Numbered from the stretch's first letter, positions 1 to 7,501 are shown. The stretch: DNA of 18,724 bases from Oscillospiraceae bacterium (GCA_017411905.1 JAFQPB010000052.1:1-18724); one strand, 5' to 3'. Numbers and translations: made by a program. The notes: generated by a model from the letters alone, not told the origin.

Positions 1-38
1 CCCCTTACACAGGGGAGGCTCCCACAAGGGAGCCTTCC
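1..38. repeat. Left-edge hairpin, partial copy of an intergenic repeat
   Basis: An 11-bp stem (13-23 with 28-38, one G-T pair) closes a 4-base loop. A smaller CCCC/GGGG stem lies at 1-15. Read on the minus strand, the core AAGGCTCCC-TTGTGGGAG closely matches 12089-12107 (AAGGCTCCCCTTGTAGGAG), so this is probably the end of the same repeat family, cut by the window edge. It could also act as a terminator for a gene to the left, but no T-run follows. Confidence 0.5.
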
Positions 39-75
39 GCAAGAAAAATTCCAATGATAGAAAGGAAAAATTCTT

Positions 76-1071
76 ATGAAAACGAAAAACACACGCAAAG
101 GCTTTACGACTGTAGAGCTGGTCATCGTCATTGCAGTCATTGCGATCCTCGCAACTGTCCTGATCCCCACCTTCTCGGGTATGATCGAGAAGGCAAACCT
201 CTCCGTCGATACCCAAAACGTCCGCAATATGAACGTCTGCCTTGCTACTTACATCACCGCTGGTGATCCCGAGGATTTTGGTATGGTGAAAGAACGGCTG
301 AAAGAATTTGGCTATGGTACGGACGACAATTTTGTTGCAAAAACAAAGAATCACACGATTCGTTGGTATGCAGAAAAGAATGTCATTCTGCTTGTGAATG
401 ATGCTGAACAAAAGGTTGTCTATCCTGAAGAATATAAAGACCTTGACATTACTAAAGACGGAACCATCGATATTCGTATGTTCTTTGACCTCAAGGTGCC
501 GGCTGCAATTGTTACCAAAGAAGCAAGTCCGGAACCTGTTACCAATGCAACTGCTATTGGAGGGACCTCCGCTCTTGCAGTGAAATATACCTTTACGGTA
601 GCAAATGAGGCTGACAGCAGCAATTATATGGATTGGTATGCAGATTTTTACATTAGTTTCAAGAACAGCGATGGTACACCCCTATCAACAAGCGATTATG
701 GTAAGCTTAGCAATATCAAGTTTGCAGGTTACTATCCCCACTGGAGTATGGGAAATGCAAAAGATGATCGTGACACCGACGAAGAAGAGTGGCTTGCTGT
801 AACTATGGATGCAACAATGCAGGGCTATTTACAGAGCTTTAGCGGAGAGTTTCCTGTAGTCTATTTCATTACTGGCGCATCGTTTAGCTATGAGTCTGTT
901 CGGGATAAAATTTCCGCTAATGGTAAAAAGGATCCTGTGTTTAAGTGTGGAGTAGTCGATGTTGCCGGTGATGCAGATGCTGGTATTGTGCTGAGTGTAG
1001 AACTTCGCTTGACACATCCTGAAACTGATGAGGTCGTGGTTGTTGGTATGTACAACTACACCTTCCAGTAA
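76..1071 (+). CDS. Type IV prepilin-like protein (N-terminal cleavage/methylation motif)
   Basis: Predicted secreted, pilin-like protein of 331 residues. The N-terminus has a short basic leader ending in RKG (residues 7-9), then FTTVE with the conserved Glu at position +5 of the mature protein (residue 14), followed by about 20 hydrophobic residues (VIVIAVIAILATVLIP). This is the class III signal processed by prepilin peptidase, and the hydrophobic helix packs into the pilus core. The rest is a polar, probably extracellular domain from about residue 45 that I do not recognise. Start chosen at 76 because AGAAAGGA sits 9 bases upstream. The gene stands alone, with its own strong terminator and repeats on both sides, and no assembly ATPase or prepilin peptidase lies in the window. 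It could be a minor pilin or a pseudopilin. The N-terminal class is certain; the role is not. Confidence 0.85.
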   Translation: MKTKNTRKGFTTVELVIVIAVIAILATVLIPTFSGMIEKANLSVDTQNVRNMNVCLATYITAGDPEDFGMVKERLKEFGYGTDDNFVAKTKNHTIRWYAEKNVILLVNDAEQKVVYPEEYKDLDITKDGTIDIRMFFDLKVPAAIVTKEASPEPVTNATAIGGTSALAVKYTFTVANEADSSNYMDWYADFYISFKNSDGTPLSTSDYGKLSNIKFAGYYPHWSMGNAKDDRDTDEEEWLAVTMDATMQGYLQSFSGEFPVVYFITGASFSYESVRDKISANGKKDPVFKCGVVDVAGDADAGIVLSVELRLTHPETDEVVVVGMYNYTFQ

Positions 1072-1103
1072 TTCCTTTCTTTTAATGTGTAAATAAACAT
1101 AGG

Positions 1104-1144
1104 ATAACCGCCGGAAAAAGTGCTTTTTCCGGCGGTTATTTTTC
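1104..1144 (+). terminator. Rho-independent terminator of the prepilin-like gene
   Basis: A perfect 17-bp stem (1104-1120 with 1123-1139) is followed by a T-run. It begins 33 bases after the stop codon. The stem is mirrored by A-residues at its left foot, so it might also work leftward. Confidence 0.9.
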
Positions 1145-1157
1145 TGCCTTCCCAGAT

Positions 1158-1262
1158 CCAAACCTTCCCCTTTGGGGAAGGGGGACCACTTGTGGTGGAT
1201 GAGGTCGTAACCTCACCCGACCTCGCGTTGCTCGGCCACCCTCCCCAAAGGGGAGGGTTTTA
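1158..1262. repeat. Short palindromic intergenic element with inverted ends
   Basis: The two ends are imperfect inverted copies of about 20 bases: AACCTTCCCCTTTGGGG at 1160-1176 and CCCCAAAGGGGAGGGTTT near 1243-1260. Each end is itself a small palindrome around TTTGGGG/CCCCAAA. Between them lie further short palindromes (ACCACTTGTGGT near 1185-1196; GAGGT..ACCTC near 1201-1214). No coding potential. It resembles the non-autonomous repeats found many times in intergenic DNA of Oscillospiraceae. Family assignment is from memory of such elements, not from a search. Confidence 0.65.
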
Positions 1263-1269
1263 TACCATC

Positions 1270-1358
1270 ATTCCGAAGGAATGCGTTCGGCTCGCCTTTT
1301 GCGAGCCGGTAAATCTCACAACCCCTCTGTCCTTTGCGGGTCGATGTGGGCATCGACC
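1270..1358. other. Cluster of three hairpins 3' of thrB
   Basis: Three successive stems: ATTCC/GGAAT (1270-1282), CGGCTCGC/GCGAGCCG (1288-1308) and GGTCGATG/CATCGACC (1339-1358). They lie downstream of thrB, which reads leftward and stops at 1385. None is followed by a clear T-run on the minus strand, so termination of thrCB here is possible but not shown. The gene-free stretch 1072-1384 holds only the terminator, the repeat element and these hairpins. Confidence 0.5.
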
Positions 1359-1384
1359 TCTACAGGGTAAGGGGCAGCAGTTTT

Positions 1385-2275
1385 TTATTCGCTTTTGAGG
1401 ACTTTTGCGCCTTCAAATTCCACGTGGAGCTTGAGGACTTCCCAATTTGCCCCGGTGAGGGCGGCCAGTTTCGTCTCCAAGCGGGCTTTGAGCCCCTTAT
1501 CCCGGGTAATACACAGGAGCGTAGGCCCAGCTCCGCTGAGGCAGAATGCCGCACCCATCGTGCGCACCAAGGCCTCGATCTTCTCATAATCGGCGATCAT
1601 ACTCTTGCGGTAGGGCTGGTGCAGGCGATCCTGCATGGCGTTACGCAGCAGCTTCTCGTCACCCAGCTCCAAGGCCTTCAGAACCATAGCACCGTGGGCG
1701 ATATTATAGACCGCATCCTCCCGGGGAAGCTGGCTCGGCAGCGCGGCACGGGCCTTACTGGTGGGCAGCGTAAAGTCCGGCACAAGAGCCAAAATCTCCC
1801 AGTCCGGGTGGAGGGGGAAATTCACCGTCACCGGCAGGCCGTTATCCACCATCGAAGCGGTCAGACCGCCGTAGAACGCGGGTGCAAGGTTATCCGGGTG
1901 GCCTTCCATCGCATTTGTGATATTAAGCAAGCCTTGGGTGGAGAGGCGGTTGCCACGGAGCACGTTTGCGCCGATGGCACCAGCTACCAGCAGTGCCGCC
2001 GAGGAGCCAAGGCCCCGGCAGATGGGGATCTGGGACTCGATATGGATCTTCACGCCCCGCACTTCCTCGCTCATAGAGGCGAGGACTGCGCAGAAGGAGG
2101 TATAGGCCATATTATCAGGGCCGGTATAGGCTTCCTCGCAGCCGGTGATCTCCAGGCCGCTGTCGGTTTCCTCGAAGGTGACGTCCGTATACAAGCTGAG
2201 CGCACAGCCGAAGGCATCGAAGCCCGGGCCTAAGTTTGCCGTAGTGGCAGGAACGCGTACCGTTACTCTTTTCAT
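1385..2275 (-). CDS. thrB: Homoserine kinase
   Basis: Phosphorylates L-homoserine with ATP to O-phosphohomoserine, the substrate of the threonine synthase encoded just upstream. The 296 residues match the usual length of the GHMP kinase family. Visible motifs are the N-terminal PATTANLGPGFDAFG (9-23), the phosphate-binding PICRGLGSSAA (84-94), GHPDNLAPA (125-133) and the C-terminal glycine motif SGAGPT (247-252). Its ATG overlaps the thrC stop codon in an ATGA arrangement, and its ribosome binding site AAAGGAG lies inside the thrC coding end, so the two are probably translationally coupled. Cytoplasmic. Nothing is missing from the fold signature. Confidence 0.96.
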   Translation of the reverse strand: MKRVTVRVPATTANLGPGFDAFGCALSLYTDVTFEETDSGLEITGCEEAYTGPDNMAYTSFCAVLASMSEEVRGVKIHIESQIPICRGLGSSAALLVAGAIGANVLRGNRLSTQGLLNITNAMEGHPDNLAPAFYGGLTASMVDNGLPVTVNFPLHPDWEILALVPDFTLPTSKARAALPSQLPREDAVYNIAHGAMVLKALELGDEKLLRNAMQDRLHQPYRKSMIADYEKIEALVRTMGAAFCLSGAGPTLLCITRDKGLKARLETKLAALTGANWEVLKLHVEFEGAKVLKSE

Positions 2276-3729
2276 TTTTTCTCCTTTACGTAGGACAGCA
2301 TTTCCGTCTTTTCGATTACGTCGGTGTGTCTTTCCACCTTTTCCTGCAGGCCGGACAGATTCTCCGGCACGGGAACGCCGGTCAGGGCGGAAAGCTGGGT
2401 CATTTGCTTAAATTCATCCGGGCTTTCCGGCTCGGTCAGCGCACTGAGTACCGCACCCGGGAATTTATAAGGCGATGCAGTGGACAGCACCACCATCGGC
2501 CGCATATCGCCGGTAGCTTCCCGGTATTCCTCCGCCACAGCCCAGCCGGCAGCAGTATGGGGATCGCAGAGGTAGCCGGTAGTTTCCCAAGCGGAACGGA
2601 TGGTTGCACTTGCCTTCTTATCGTCACAGCAGCCAGCCCAAAATTCCGCTTGGATTTTGGTCAATAGCTGCGCAGGGACTTGGTAGTAGCCCTCGGTGTT
2701 CAGCTTTTGCATCAGCGCCGCTACCATATCGGTATCGCCGGACATAAAGTACAGCAGCCGCTCCAAATTGGAGGACACCAAAATGTCCATAGACGGCGAG
2801 ATCGTCTTATGCAGCGGCCTGCGGCGGTCATAGGTGCCGGTGCGGATGAAGTCCGTCAGCACGTTATTGGCGTTGGAGGCGCAGATCAGCGTTCCCACAG
2901 GAAGGCCGAGGCGTTTTGCAAGGTAGCCTGCCAAAATGTCGCCAAAATTGCCGGTGGGGACGGAGAAGTTGACCTTGTCCCCCATTTTAATTTCGCCACG
3001 GCGCAGAAGATCGCTGTAGGCTTTGAAGTAATATGTAATCTGCGGAGCAAGGCGGCCAATGTTGATGGAATTGGCGGTGGACAGGCTGCGGCTGTCACCG
3101 GGCAGCTTGCCGCCAACCGCAGCGGCAAACAGATTTTTCACCCCGGTTTGGGCATCGTCAAAGTTGCCGCGAACGGCGCACACTGCTACATTGCTGCCCT
3201 CTTGGGTCACCATCTGCGCCCGCTGGACTGCGCTGACGCCGCCATCGGGATAGAACACACAGATTCCCACACCGGGCACATCCGCAAAGCCCGCAAGGGC
3301 AGCCTTGCCGGTGTCACCGGAGGTAGCAGTAAGGATCAGCACCTCATCAGTCATTCCCTTCTGCATCCGGGCTTTGGTAAGTAGCTGGGGCAGCATACAA
3401 AGTGCCACGTCCTTAAAGGCAGAGGTGGGGCCGCGGAAAAGCTCCAAAACGGTAAAGTCGCCGGCTTTAACTGTGGGTGTCAGCTCCTCGGTCTGAAATT
3501 TTCCCCGGTATGCCTTTTCCACAAGAACCGACATCTCTTCGATCTCCGGCAGCATAGCCGAAATAATACACTTCGCCATTTCCATCGTGTTTTCACACAG
3601 GCAGGCATCTACATTTATATAAGGTATTTCCTCGGGAACAAACAGACCGCCATCAGGTGCAAGACCCTCCAAAACCGCCCGGGCACTGTCAACACAGTGC
3701 TGTTTTCCCCGTGTGGAATGATAAAGCAT
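2272..3729 (-). CDS. thrC: Threonine synthase (PLP-dependent)
   Basis: Converts O-phosphohomoserine and water to L-threonine and phosphate, the last step of the pathway. Start chosen at 3729 (485 residues, MLYHSTRGKQ...) because GGAGG sits 7 bases upstream. A start further upstream at 3774 would add 15 residues atypical of the family. Motifs: the N-terminal APDGGLFVPEE (24-34), the PLP lysine in GPTSAFKD (about K106), the phosphate loop TSGDTGKAA (136-144), and SINIGRLAPQ before the central helix. The length fits the long (yeast/E. coli-like) class rather than the short plant-like class. First gene of the leftward unit thrC-thrB, transcribed divergently from hom. Confidence 0.96.
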   Translation of the reverse strand: MLYHSTRGKQHCVDSARAVLEGLAPDGGLFVPEEIPYINVDACLCENTMEMAKCIISAMLPEIEEMSVLVEKAYRGKFQTEELTPTVKAGDFTVLELFRGPTSAFKDVALCMLPQLLTKARMQKGMTDEVLILTATSGDTGKAALAGFADVPGVGICVFYPDGGVSAVQRAQMVTQEGSNVAVCAVRGNFDDAQTGVKNLFAAAVGGKLPGDSRSLSTANSINIGRLAPQITYYFKAYSDLLRRGEIKMGDKVNFSVPTGNFGDILAGYLAKRLGLPVGTLICASNANNVLTDFIRTGTYDRRRPLHKTISPSMDILVSSNLERLLYFMSGDTDMVAALMQKLNTEGYYQVPAQLLTKIQAEFWAGCCDDKKASATIRSAWETTGYLCDPHTAAGWAVAEEYREATGDMRPMVVLSTASPYKFPGAVLSALTEPESPDEFKQMTQLSALTGVPVPENLSGLQEKVERHTDVIEKTEMLSYVKEKK

Positions 3730-3797
3730 AAAAACCTCCAAATTTCTTCTAAAACTGCACAAAATTTTTACCATTTTCCCGAAAATACTTGTTTATC

Positions 3798-3820
3798 GGC
3801 ACTATTGCATTTTCAGTGCC
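3798..3820. promoter_or_regulatory. Inverted repeat overlapping the hom promoter (candidate operator)
   Basis: GGCACT (3798-3803) and AGTGCC (3815-3820) form a perfect 6-bp inverted repeat with an 11-base centre. It encloses the hom -35 box and covers the predicted thrC transcription start. A dimeric regulator bound here could affect both divergent units. The regulator is not identified. Confidence 0.4.
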
Positions 3821-3833
3821 TATATGATATACT
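3805..3833 (+). promoter_or_regulatory. Predicted promoter of hom-lysC-asd
   Basis: A -35 box TTGCAT (3805-3810), a 17-base spacer and a -10 box TATACT (3828-3833) match sigma-A consensus at 4 and 5 of 6 positions. Start of transcription would be near 3840, with a leader of about 70 bases. No T-box, lysine riboswitch or leader-peptide attenuator is visible in this leader. Confidence 0.65.
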
Positions 3834-3852
3834 GTTTTCGGCAAAAAAGCAA
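3824..3852 (-). promoter_or_regulatory. Predicted promoter of thrC-thrB
   Basis: On the minus strand, a -35 box TTGCTT (3852-3847) and a -10 box TATCAT (3829-3824) are separated by exactly 17 bases. Transcription would start near 3817, giving a leader of about 90 bases before the thrC ATG at 3729. The -10 box overlaps that of the hom promoter on the other strand by two bases. Confidence 0.55.
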
Positions 3853-3910
3853 GTGTTTCTCAAGAGGAAGCATTTATTTTCGTATAAGAGACATTTTGGA
3901 GGTTTTCCCA

Positions 3911-5032
3911 ATGCGTTTAGGTCTGCTTGGTTTTGGTGTCGTGGGCAGAGGTGTGTATGACCTCGTTCAGGCCCGTTCGGATATGGAGGTAGCAAAGGTC
4001 GTATGTTTGGAGGATATTACCCTTCCGAACGCAGAGGTCACAAAAGACTTTAAGTCTGTTTTAGAGGACAAATCTATTGATACCGTTGTGGAAGCGATGG
4101 GCGGTCTTCATCCCGCTTTTGAATTTGTACGGGACTGTATCCTTGCCGGCAAGAACGTTGTGACCTCCAACAAGGCACTAATGGCGACTTTTTATGACGA
4201 GCTCATTCCCCTGGCAAAGGAAAAGGGCGTTCTGCTTCGCTGCACCGCAGCGGTAGGCGGCGGCATTGGCTGGCTCAGTGAGCTGGAGCGTGCCCGCCGT
4301 GTGCAGGCCATTTATCAGGTTGGCGGCATTATGAACGGCACCTGCAACTACATTTTAGACGCTATGACCCGAGGCGGTATGACCTATGCCGATGCACTAT
4401 CGCAGGCGCAGAAGCTGGGTTATGCGGAGGCCAATCCCTCCACCGACGTAGAGGGCATCGATACTTGGCACAAAACCATCCTTTCTGCAAACATTGCCTT
4501 TGGTATCAGCTTGGATATGGAAAGTGTACCGGCCGCCGGTATCTCCAACATTTTGGCGGAGGACATTGCCTCCTTCCGCGCCCGGGGGCTTGTATGTAAG
4601 CTCATCGGTATGGCAAAAATGAAAGACGGCAAGCTCAGTGCCTGTGTGCAGCCTGTCCTCTACCCCGCTGATGCACCTGAAGCGGCTGTGCCGAAGAATT
4701 TTAACCTCATCACCCTTGTCGGCAGTGCTTCCGACCGTATGAGTTTCTACGGACAAGGCGCAGGCCGCTATCCCACTGCGTATAATGTACTGCAGGATTG
4801 CGCAGATATTCAGGGCAGAAAGGGCTTCTACAGCCCCTACGGAGAAAAAGTACAGGCACAAAATGACGAAAAGCGCACCTACTACGTCCGCGGTGCATCC
4901 GATGCTTGGCTTCAGGAAAACACCCGGGAAAACTGGGGCGGCGCAGTCATCACCCTGCCTGTAGAAACAGAAAAAATGCACACTTGGCGCAAAGCACATC
5001 CCGATGTGTTTATTGCCGCCTTTGAGAAATGA
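3911..5032 (+). CDS. hom: Homoserine dehydrogenase, short form without ACT domain
   Basis: Reduces L-aspartate 4-semialdehyde to L-homoserine with NAD(P)H, the branch point from lysine toward threonine and methionine. Start chosen at 3911 (373 residues) because GGAGG at 3898-3902 is 8 bases upstream and the protein then begins directly with the Rossmann motif GFGVVGRG (7-14). Other motifs: VTSNKALMA (84-92) with the conserved lysine K87, GGIMNGTCNYIL (138-149), and GYAEANPSTDVEGID (170-184). D184 and K188 have the spacing of the catalytic Asp/Lys pair. Most bacterial Hom proteins have about 430 residues with a C-terminal ACT domain. That domain is absent here, so threonine feedback on this enzyme is not expected by that route. 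First gene of hom-lysC-asd. Confidence 0.95.
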   Translation: MRLGLLGFGVVGRGVYDLVQARSDMEVAKVVCLEDITLPNAEVTKDFKSVLEDKSIDTVVEAMGGLHPAFEFVRDCILAGKNVVTSNKALMATFYDELIPLAKEKGVLLRCTAAVGGGIGWLSELERARRVQAIYQVGGIMNGTCNYILDAMTRGGMTYADALSQAQKLGYAEANPSTDVEGIDTWHKTILSANIAFGISLDMESVPAAGISNILAEDIASFRARGLVCKLIGMAKMKDGKLSACVQPVLYPADAPEAAVPKNFNLITLVGSASDRMSFYGQGAGRYPTAYNVLQDCADIQGRKGFYSPYGEKVQAQNDEKRTYYVRGASDAWLQENTRENWGGAVITLPVETEKMHTWRKAHPDVFIAAFEK

Positions 5033-5042
5033 GGAAACAGAT

Positions 5043-6359
5043 ATGTTGAAAATAACCAAATTCGGCGGCTCTTCCATGGCCGATGCCGGCCAGTACCGGA
5101 AGGTTCGGGATATTCTGCTGGCAGACCCTGAACGCCGTGTTGTCGTCGTTTCTGCCGCCGGTAAACGGTACAGCGGCGATCATAAGATCACAGACCTTCT
5201 TTATTTGTGCCACGCCCACGCCCAATATGGCGTAGACTGCGACCCCGTCTTTGAGCGGATCACCTCCCGTTACTTGGAAATTCGGGATGAGCTGGGCTTG
5301 GAATTGGATTTGGAAACCGAGTTTACTGCCATTAAAAAGCGGCTGGATCATAACGGTATTTCTCAGGATGAGCTGGTAAGCCGCGGTGAGTACTTCTCAG
5401 CCAAGCTGATGGCAAAGTTCTTAGACTTTAAGTTTATTGACGCTGTGGACTGGGTCAAGTTCAAGATGGACGGTTCTGTGGATCAGGAGGCTTCCTATAA
5501 GGCTCTGCGTTCCTTTTCTACCGGCAAGGGCATCGTCACCCCCGGCTTCTACGGTTTGATGCCCGACGGACATATCCGTACCTTCTCCCGGGGCGGCAGT
5601 GACATTACCGGTGCACTGGCTGCTGCCGCGCTGGATGCCGATGTTTACGAAAACTGGACAGACGTTTCCGGTATTTTGATGGCTGACCCCCGAATCGTGG
5701 AAAATCCCCAACCCATCCCCGAGGTGACTTATGATGAGCTTCGTGAGCTGAGCTACTCCGGCGCACAGGTGCTTCACGAAGGCACGATCTTCCCTGTCCG
5801 TGAGAAGAATATCCCGCTGAATATCCGCAACACCAACGCCCCCGCGGATCCCGGCACAATGATCCGCGAATCCTTCTCCACCGATGCAGACCCCAACCGC
5901 TTTATCACCGGCATTACCGGCAAAAAAGACTTCTCCATCATCTCTATGTCCAAGCGCGGTATGGGCAATGAGGTCGGCGTTCTTCGGAAGATGCTCTCTG
6001 TTTTGGAACGGCACAATATCTCCATCGACTATGCCCCCAACGGCATTGACAACGTCTCTGTGGTTATGCCCACCGCTTCCTTAGCCCCCAAGCTGTACAC
6101 CATTTTGGGTGAGATTCAGCAGGAAGTGAAGCCTGACTCTCTGGAGGTCCATGACAAGATCGCCGTGGTCGCTGCTGTCGGCCGCCGGATGGCATTCCGC
6201 CCCGGTATTTCCGGTAAGGTCTTTGCCGCGCTGGGCGATGCCGGCATCAACATCCGTATGATCAATCAGGGACCTGACGAACTGAACATTATTTTCGGTG
6301 TGGACAATCGGGATTTTGCCGAGGCCATCCGTGTTCTGTATAACAGCTTTGTAAAGTAA
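5043..6359 (+). CDS. lysC: Aspartate kinase (aspartokinase), monofunctional
   Basis: Phosphorylates L-aspartate with ATP to 4-phospho-L-aspartate, the first step toward lysine, threonine and methionine. Start chosen at 5043 (438 residues): GAGG at 5031-5034 precedes it, and the protein begins with the family motif KFGGSSMAD (6-14). Kinase domain motifs: GEYFSAKLMAKFL (115-127) and FSRGGSDITGA (181-191), then LHEGTIFPV near 244-252. Two ACT domains follow at about 297-345 (DFSIISMSKRGMGNEVGVL) and 373-425 (VAAVGRRMAFRPGISGKVF), which in this family bind lysine or threonine for feedback control. It starts 10 bases after the hom stop and is 12 bases from asd, so the three are one operon. Confidence 0.96.
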   Translation: MLKITKFGGSSMADAGQYRKVRDILLADPERRVVVVSAAGKRYSGDHKITDLLYLCHAHAQYGVDCDPVFERITSRYLEIRDELGLELDLETEFTAIKKRLDHNGISQDELVSRGEYFSAKLMAKFLDFKFIDAVDWVKFKMDGSVDQEASYKALRSFSTGKGIVTPGFYGLMPDGHIRTFSRGGSDITGALAAAALDADVYENWTDVSGILMADPRIVENPQPIPEVTYDELRELSYSGAQVLHEGTIFPVREKNIPLNIRNTNAPADPGTMIRESFSTDADPNRFITGITGKKDFSIISMSKRGMGNEVGVLRKMLSVLERHNISIDYAPNGIDNVSVVMPTASLAPKLYTILGEIQQEVKPDSLEVHDKIAVVAAVGRRMAFRPGISGKVFAALGDAGINIRMINQGPDELNIIFGVDNRDFAEAIRVLYNSFVK

Positions 6360-6371
6360 GGAGTTTTAGCT

Positions 6372-7373
6372 ATGAAAACCTATACCGTTGCTGTCCTGGG
6401 TGCTACCGGTGCCGTGGGACAGGAAATGATTTCCATTTTGCAGGAACGGAATTTTCCCGTTGGAAAGCTCATCCCGCTGGCTTCCGCCCGGAGTGCCGGC
6501 AAGACTATGAAATTCCGTGGTGAGGACGTGGTCATTCAGGAAGCCTGTGACACAGCCTTTGAGGGTGTGGACATCGTACTGGGTGCTGCAGAAAACGACA
6601 TCGCCAAAAAATTCGCCCCCGCCATCGTAAAGGCCGGCGCCGTATTTGTGGATAACTCCTCCGCTTTCCGGATGGATCCCAAGGTCCCCCTGATCGTTCC
6701 CGAGGTCAACCCCGAGGACATCGCTTGGCACAATGGCATTATCTCGAACCCCAACTGCTCTACCATCATCACCATCACCGCAGTTAACGCACTTAACAAG
6801 CTCTCCCCTATCCGTACTATGACGGCCTCTACCTATCAGGCAGTTTCCGGTGCTGGTGCAGGCGGCCCCATTGAGCTGATGGCAGAGGTGGAAGCGCTCT
6901 CCAAGGGGGAAACCTACGCCCCCACTGTATTCCCCTACCAGATCGCATTTAACCTAATCCCCCAGATCGGTGGCGAACAGGTAGACGGCTACACCAGCGA
7001 GGAAATGAAGATGCAGAACGAGGGCAGAAAGATTATGCACTTGCCCGATCTTAAGGTCTCCTGCACCTGTGTCCGCGTGCCCATCGTCCGCAGCCACTCC
7101 ATCTCCGTCAGTCTCCACTTTGACCGCAAGGTCACCGTCGAGGAAGTCCGGGAAGTGCTTGCCACCGCACCCGGTTGCCGCCTTGTGGATGATCTAAGCG
7201 CAAAGCAGTATCCTATGCCCCTGGATACCTCCGGACAGGACATTGTCTACGTTGGCCGTATCCGTCCCGATCTGACCGACGAGAATGGCATCTGCCTCTG
7301 GTGCTGCGGCGATCAGGTTCGCAAGGGTGCCGCCACCAACACCATCCAAATTGCAGAATTGCTGCTTAAATAA
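6372..7373 (+). CDS. asd: Aspartate-semialdehyde dehydrogenase
   Basis: Reduces 4-phospho-L-aspartate to L-aspartate 4-semialdehyde with NADPH, linking LysC to Hom. 333 residues, normal length. NADP loop GATGAVGQEM (10-19), phosphate-binding NSSAFRMD (95-102), the catalytic cysteine C129 in SNPNCST (125-131), YQAVSGAGAGG (155-165), and the active-site histidine H242 in RVPIVRSHS (235-243). The pattern matches the bacterial Gram-positive type. AAGGAG at 6358-6363 serves as ribosome binding site. Last gene of the operon, followed 7 bases later by a strong terminator. Confidence 0.97.
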   Translation: MKTYTVAVLGATGAVGQEMISILQERNFPVGKLIPLASARSAGKTMKFRGEDVVIQEACDTAFEGVDIVLGAAENDIAKKFAPAIVKAGAVFVDNSSAFRMDPKVPLIVPEVNPEDIAWHNGIISNPNCSTIITITAVNALNKLSPIRTMTASTYQAVSGAGAGGPIELMAEVEALSKGETYAPTVFPYQIAFNLIPQIGGEQVDGYTSEEMKMQNEGRKIMHLPDLKVSCTCVRVPIVRSHSISVSLHFDRKVTVEEVREVLATAPGCRLVDDLSAKQYPMPLDTSGQDIVYVGRIRPDLTDENGICLWCCGDQVRKGAATNTIQIAELLLK

Positions 7374-7379
7374 GTATTT

Positions 7380-7413
7380 TCTCCGACACGAGTCCTTGTG
7401 TCGGAGATTTTTT
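7380..7413 (+). terminator. Rho-independent terminator of hom-lysC-asd
   Basis: A 10-bp perfect stem TCTCCGACAC/GTGTCGGAGA (7380-7389 with 7398-7407), an 8-base loop and six Ts. It immediately follows asd. Confidence 0.93.
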
Positions 7414-7450
7414 GTCCTTTTTCCACAGCAGAAAGAATTTTGCATTTTAA

Positions 7451-7498
7451 CCACTAAATATTGTGTTTTTGGTTGACACAGCGCACTATATATGCTAT
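7451..7498. promoter_or_regulatory. Two candidate NrdR boxes flanking the nrdGD promoter
   Basis: Box 1, CCACTAAATATTGTGT (7451-7466), fits the known NrdR consensus acaCwAtATaTwGwgt at nearly every position. Box 2, GCACTATATATGCTAT (7483-7498), fits well in its left half and less in its right. The boxes are 16 bases apart (32 start to start, about three helical turns), the arrangement typical of NrdR sites. Box 2 overlaps the -10 element, so binding would block transcription. nrdR itself is not in the window. Confidence 0.7.
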
Positions 7499-7501
7499 TC
7501 T
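7473..7501 (+). promoter_or_regulatory. Promoter of nrdG-nrdD
   Basis: A perfect -35 box TTGACA (7473-7478), a 17-base spacer and -10 box TATTCT (7496-7501). Transcription should start near 7508, 30 bases before nrdG. Confidence 0.8.

Noticed and set aside
54..266. A 70-codon frame overlapping the start of the prepilin gene
   Set aside because: It is out of frame with the prepilin gene, whose N-terminal motif and ribosome binding site are unambiguous.
1104..1144. Hairpin as part of the neighbouring repeat element
   Set aside because: The perfect stem plus T-run directly after a stop codon is fully explained as a terminator, and its sequence is unrelated to the element at 1158-1262.
1334..2233. 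A 299-codon open frame on the plus strand opposite thrB
   Set aside because: It lies wholly antisense to a homoserine kinase with all family motifs. Its translation is low in complexity and motif-free, and no ribosome binding site precedes it.
2680..3384. A 234-codon open frame opposite thrC
   Set aside because: Antisense shadow of a clear threonine synthase; the product is rich in Gly, Ala and His without any domain.
3834..3910. Possible lysine riboswitch or T-box upstream of hom
   Set aside because: The leader is only about 70 bases, without the T-box sequence, a specifier stem or the lysine riboswitch core.
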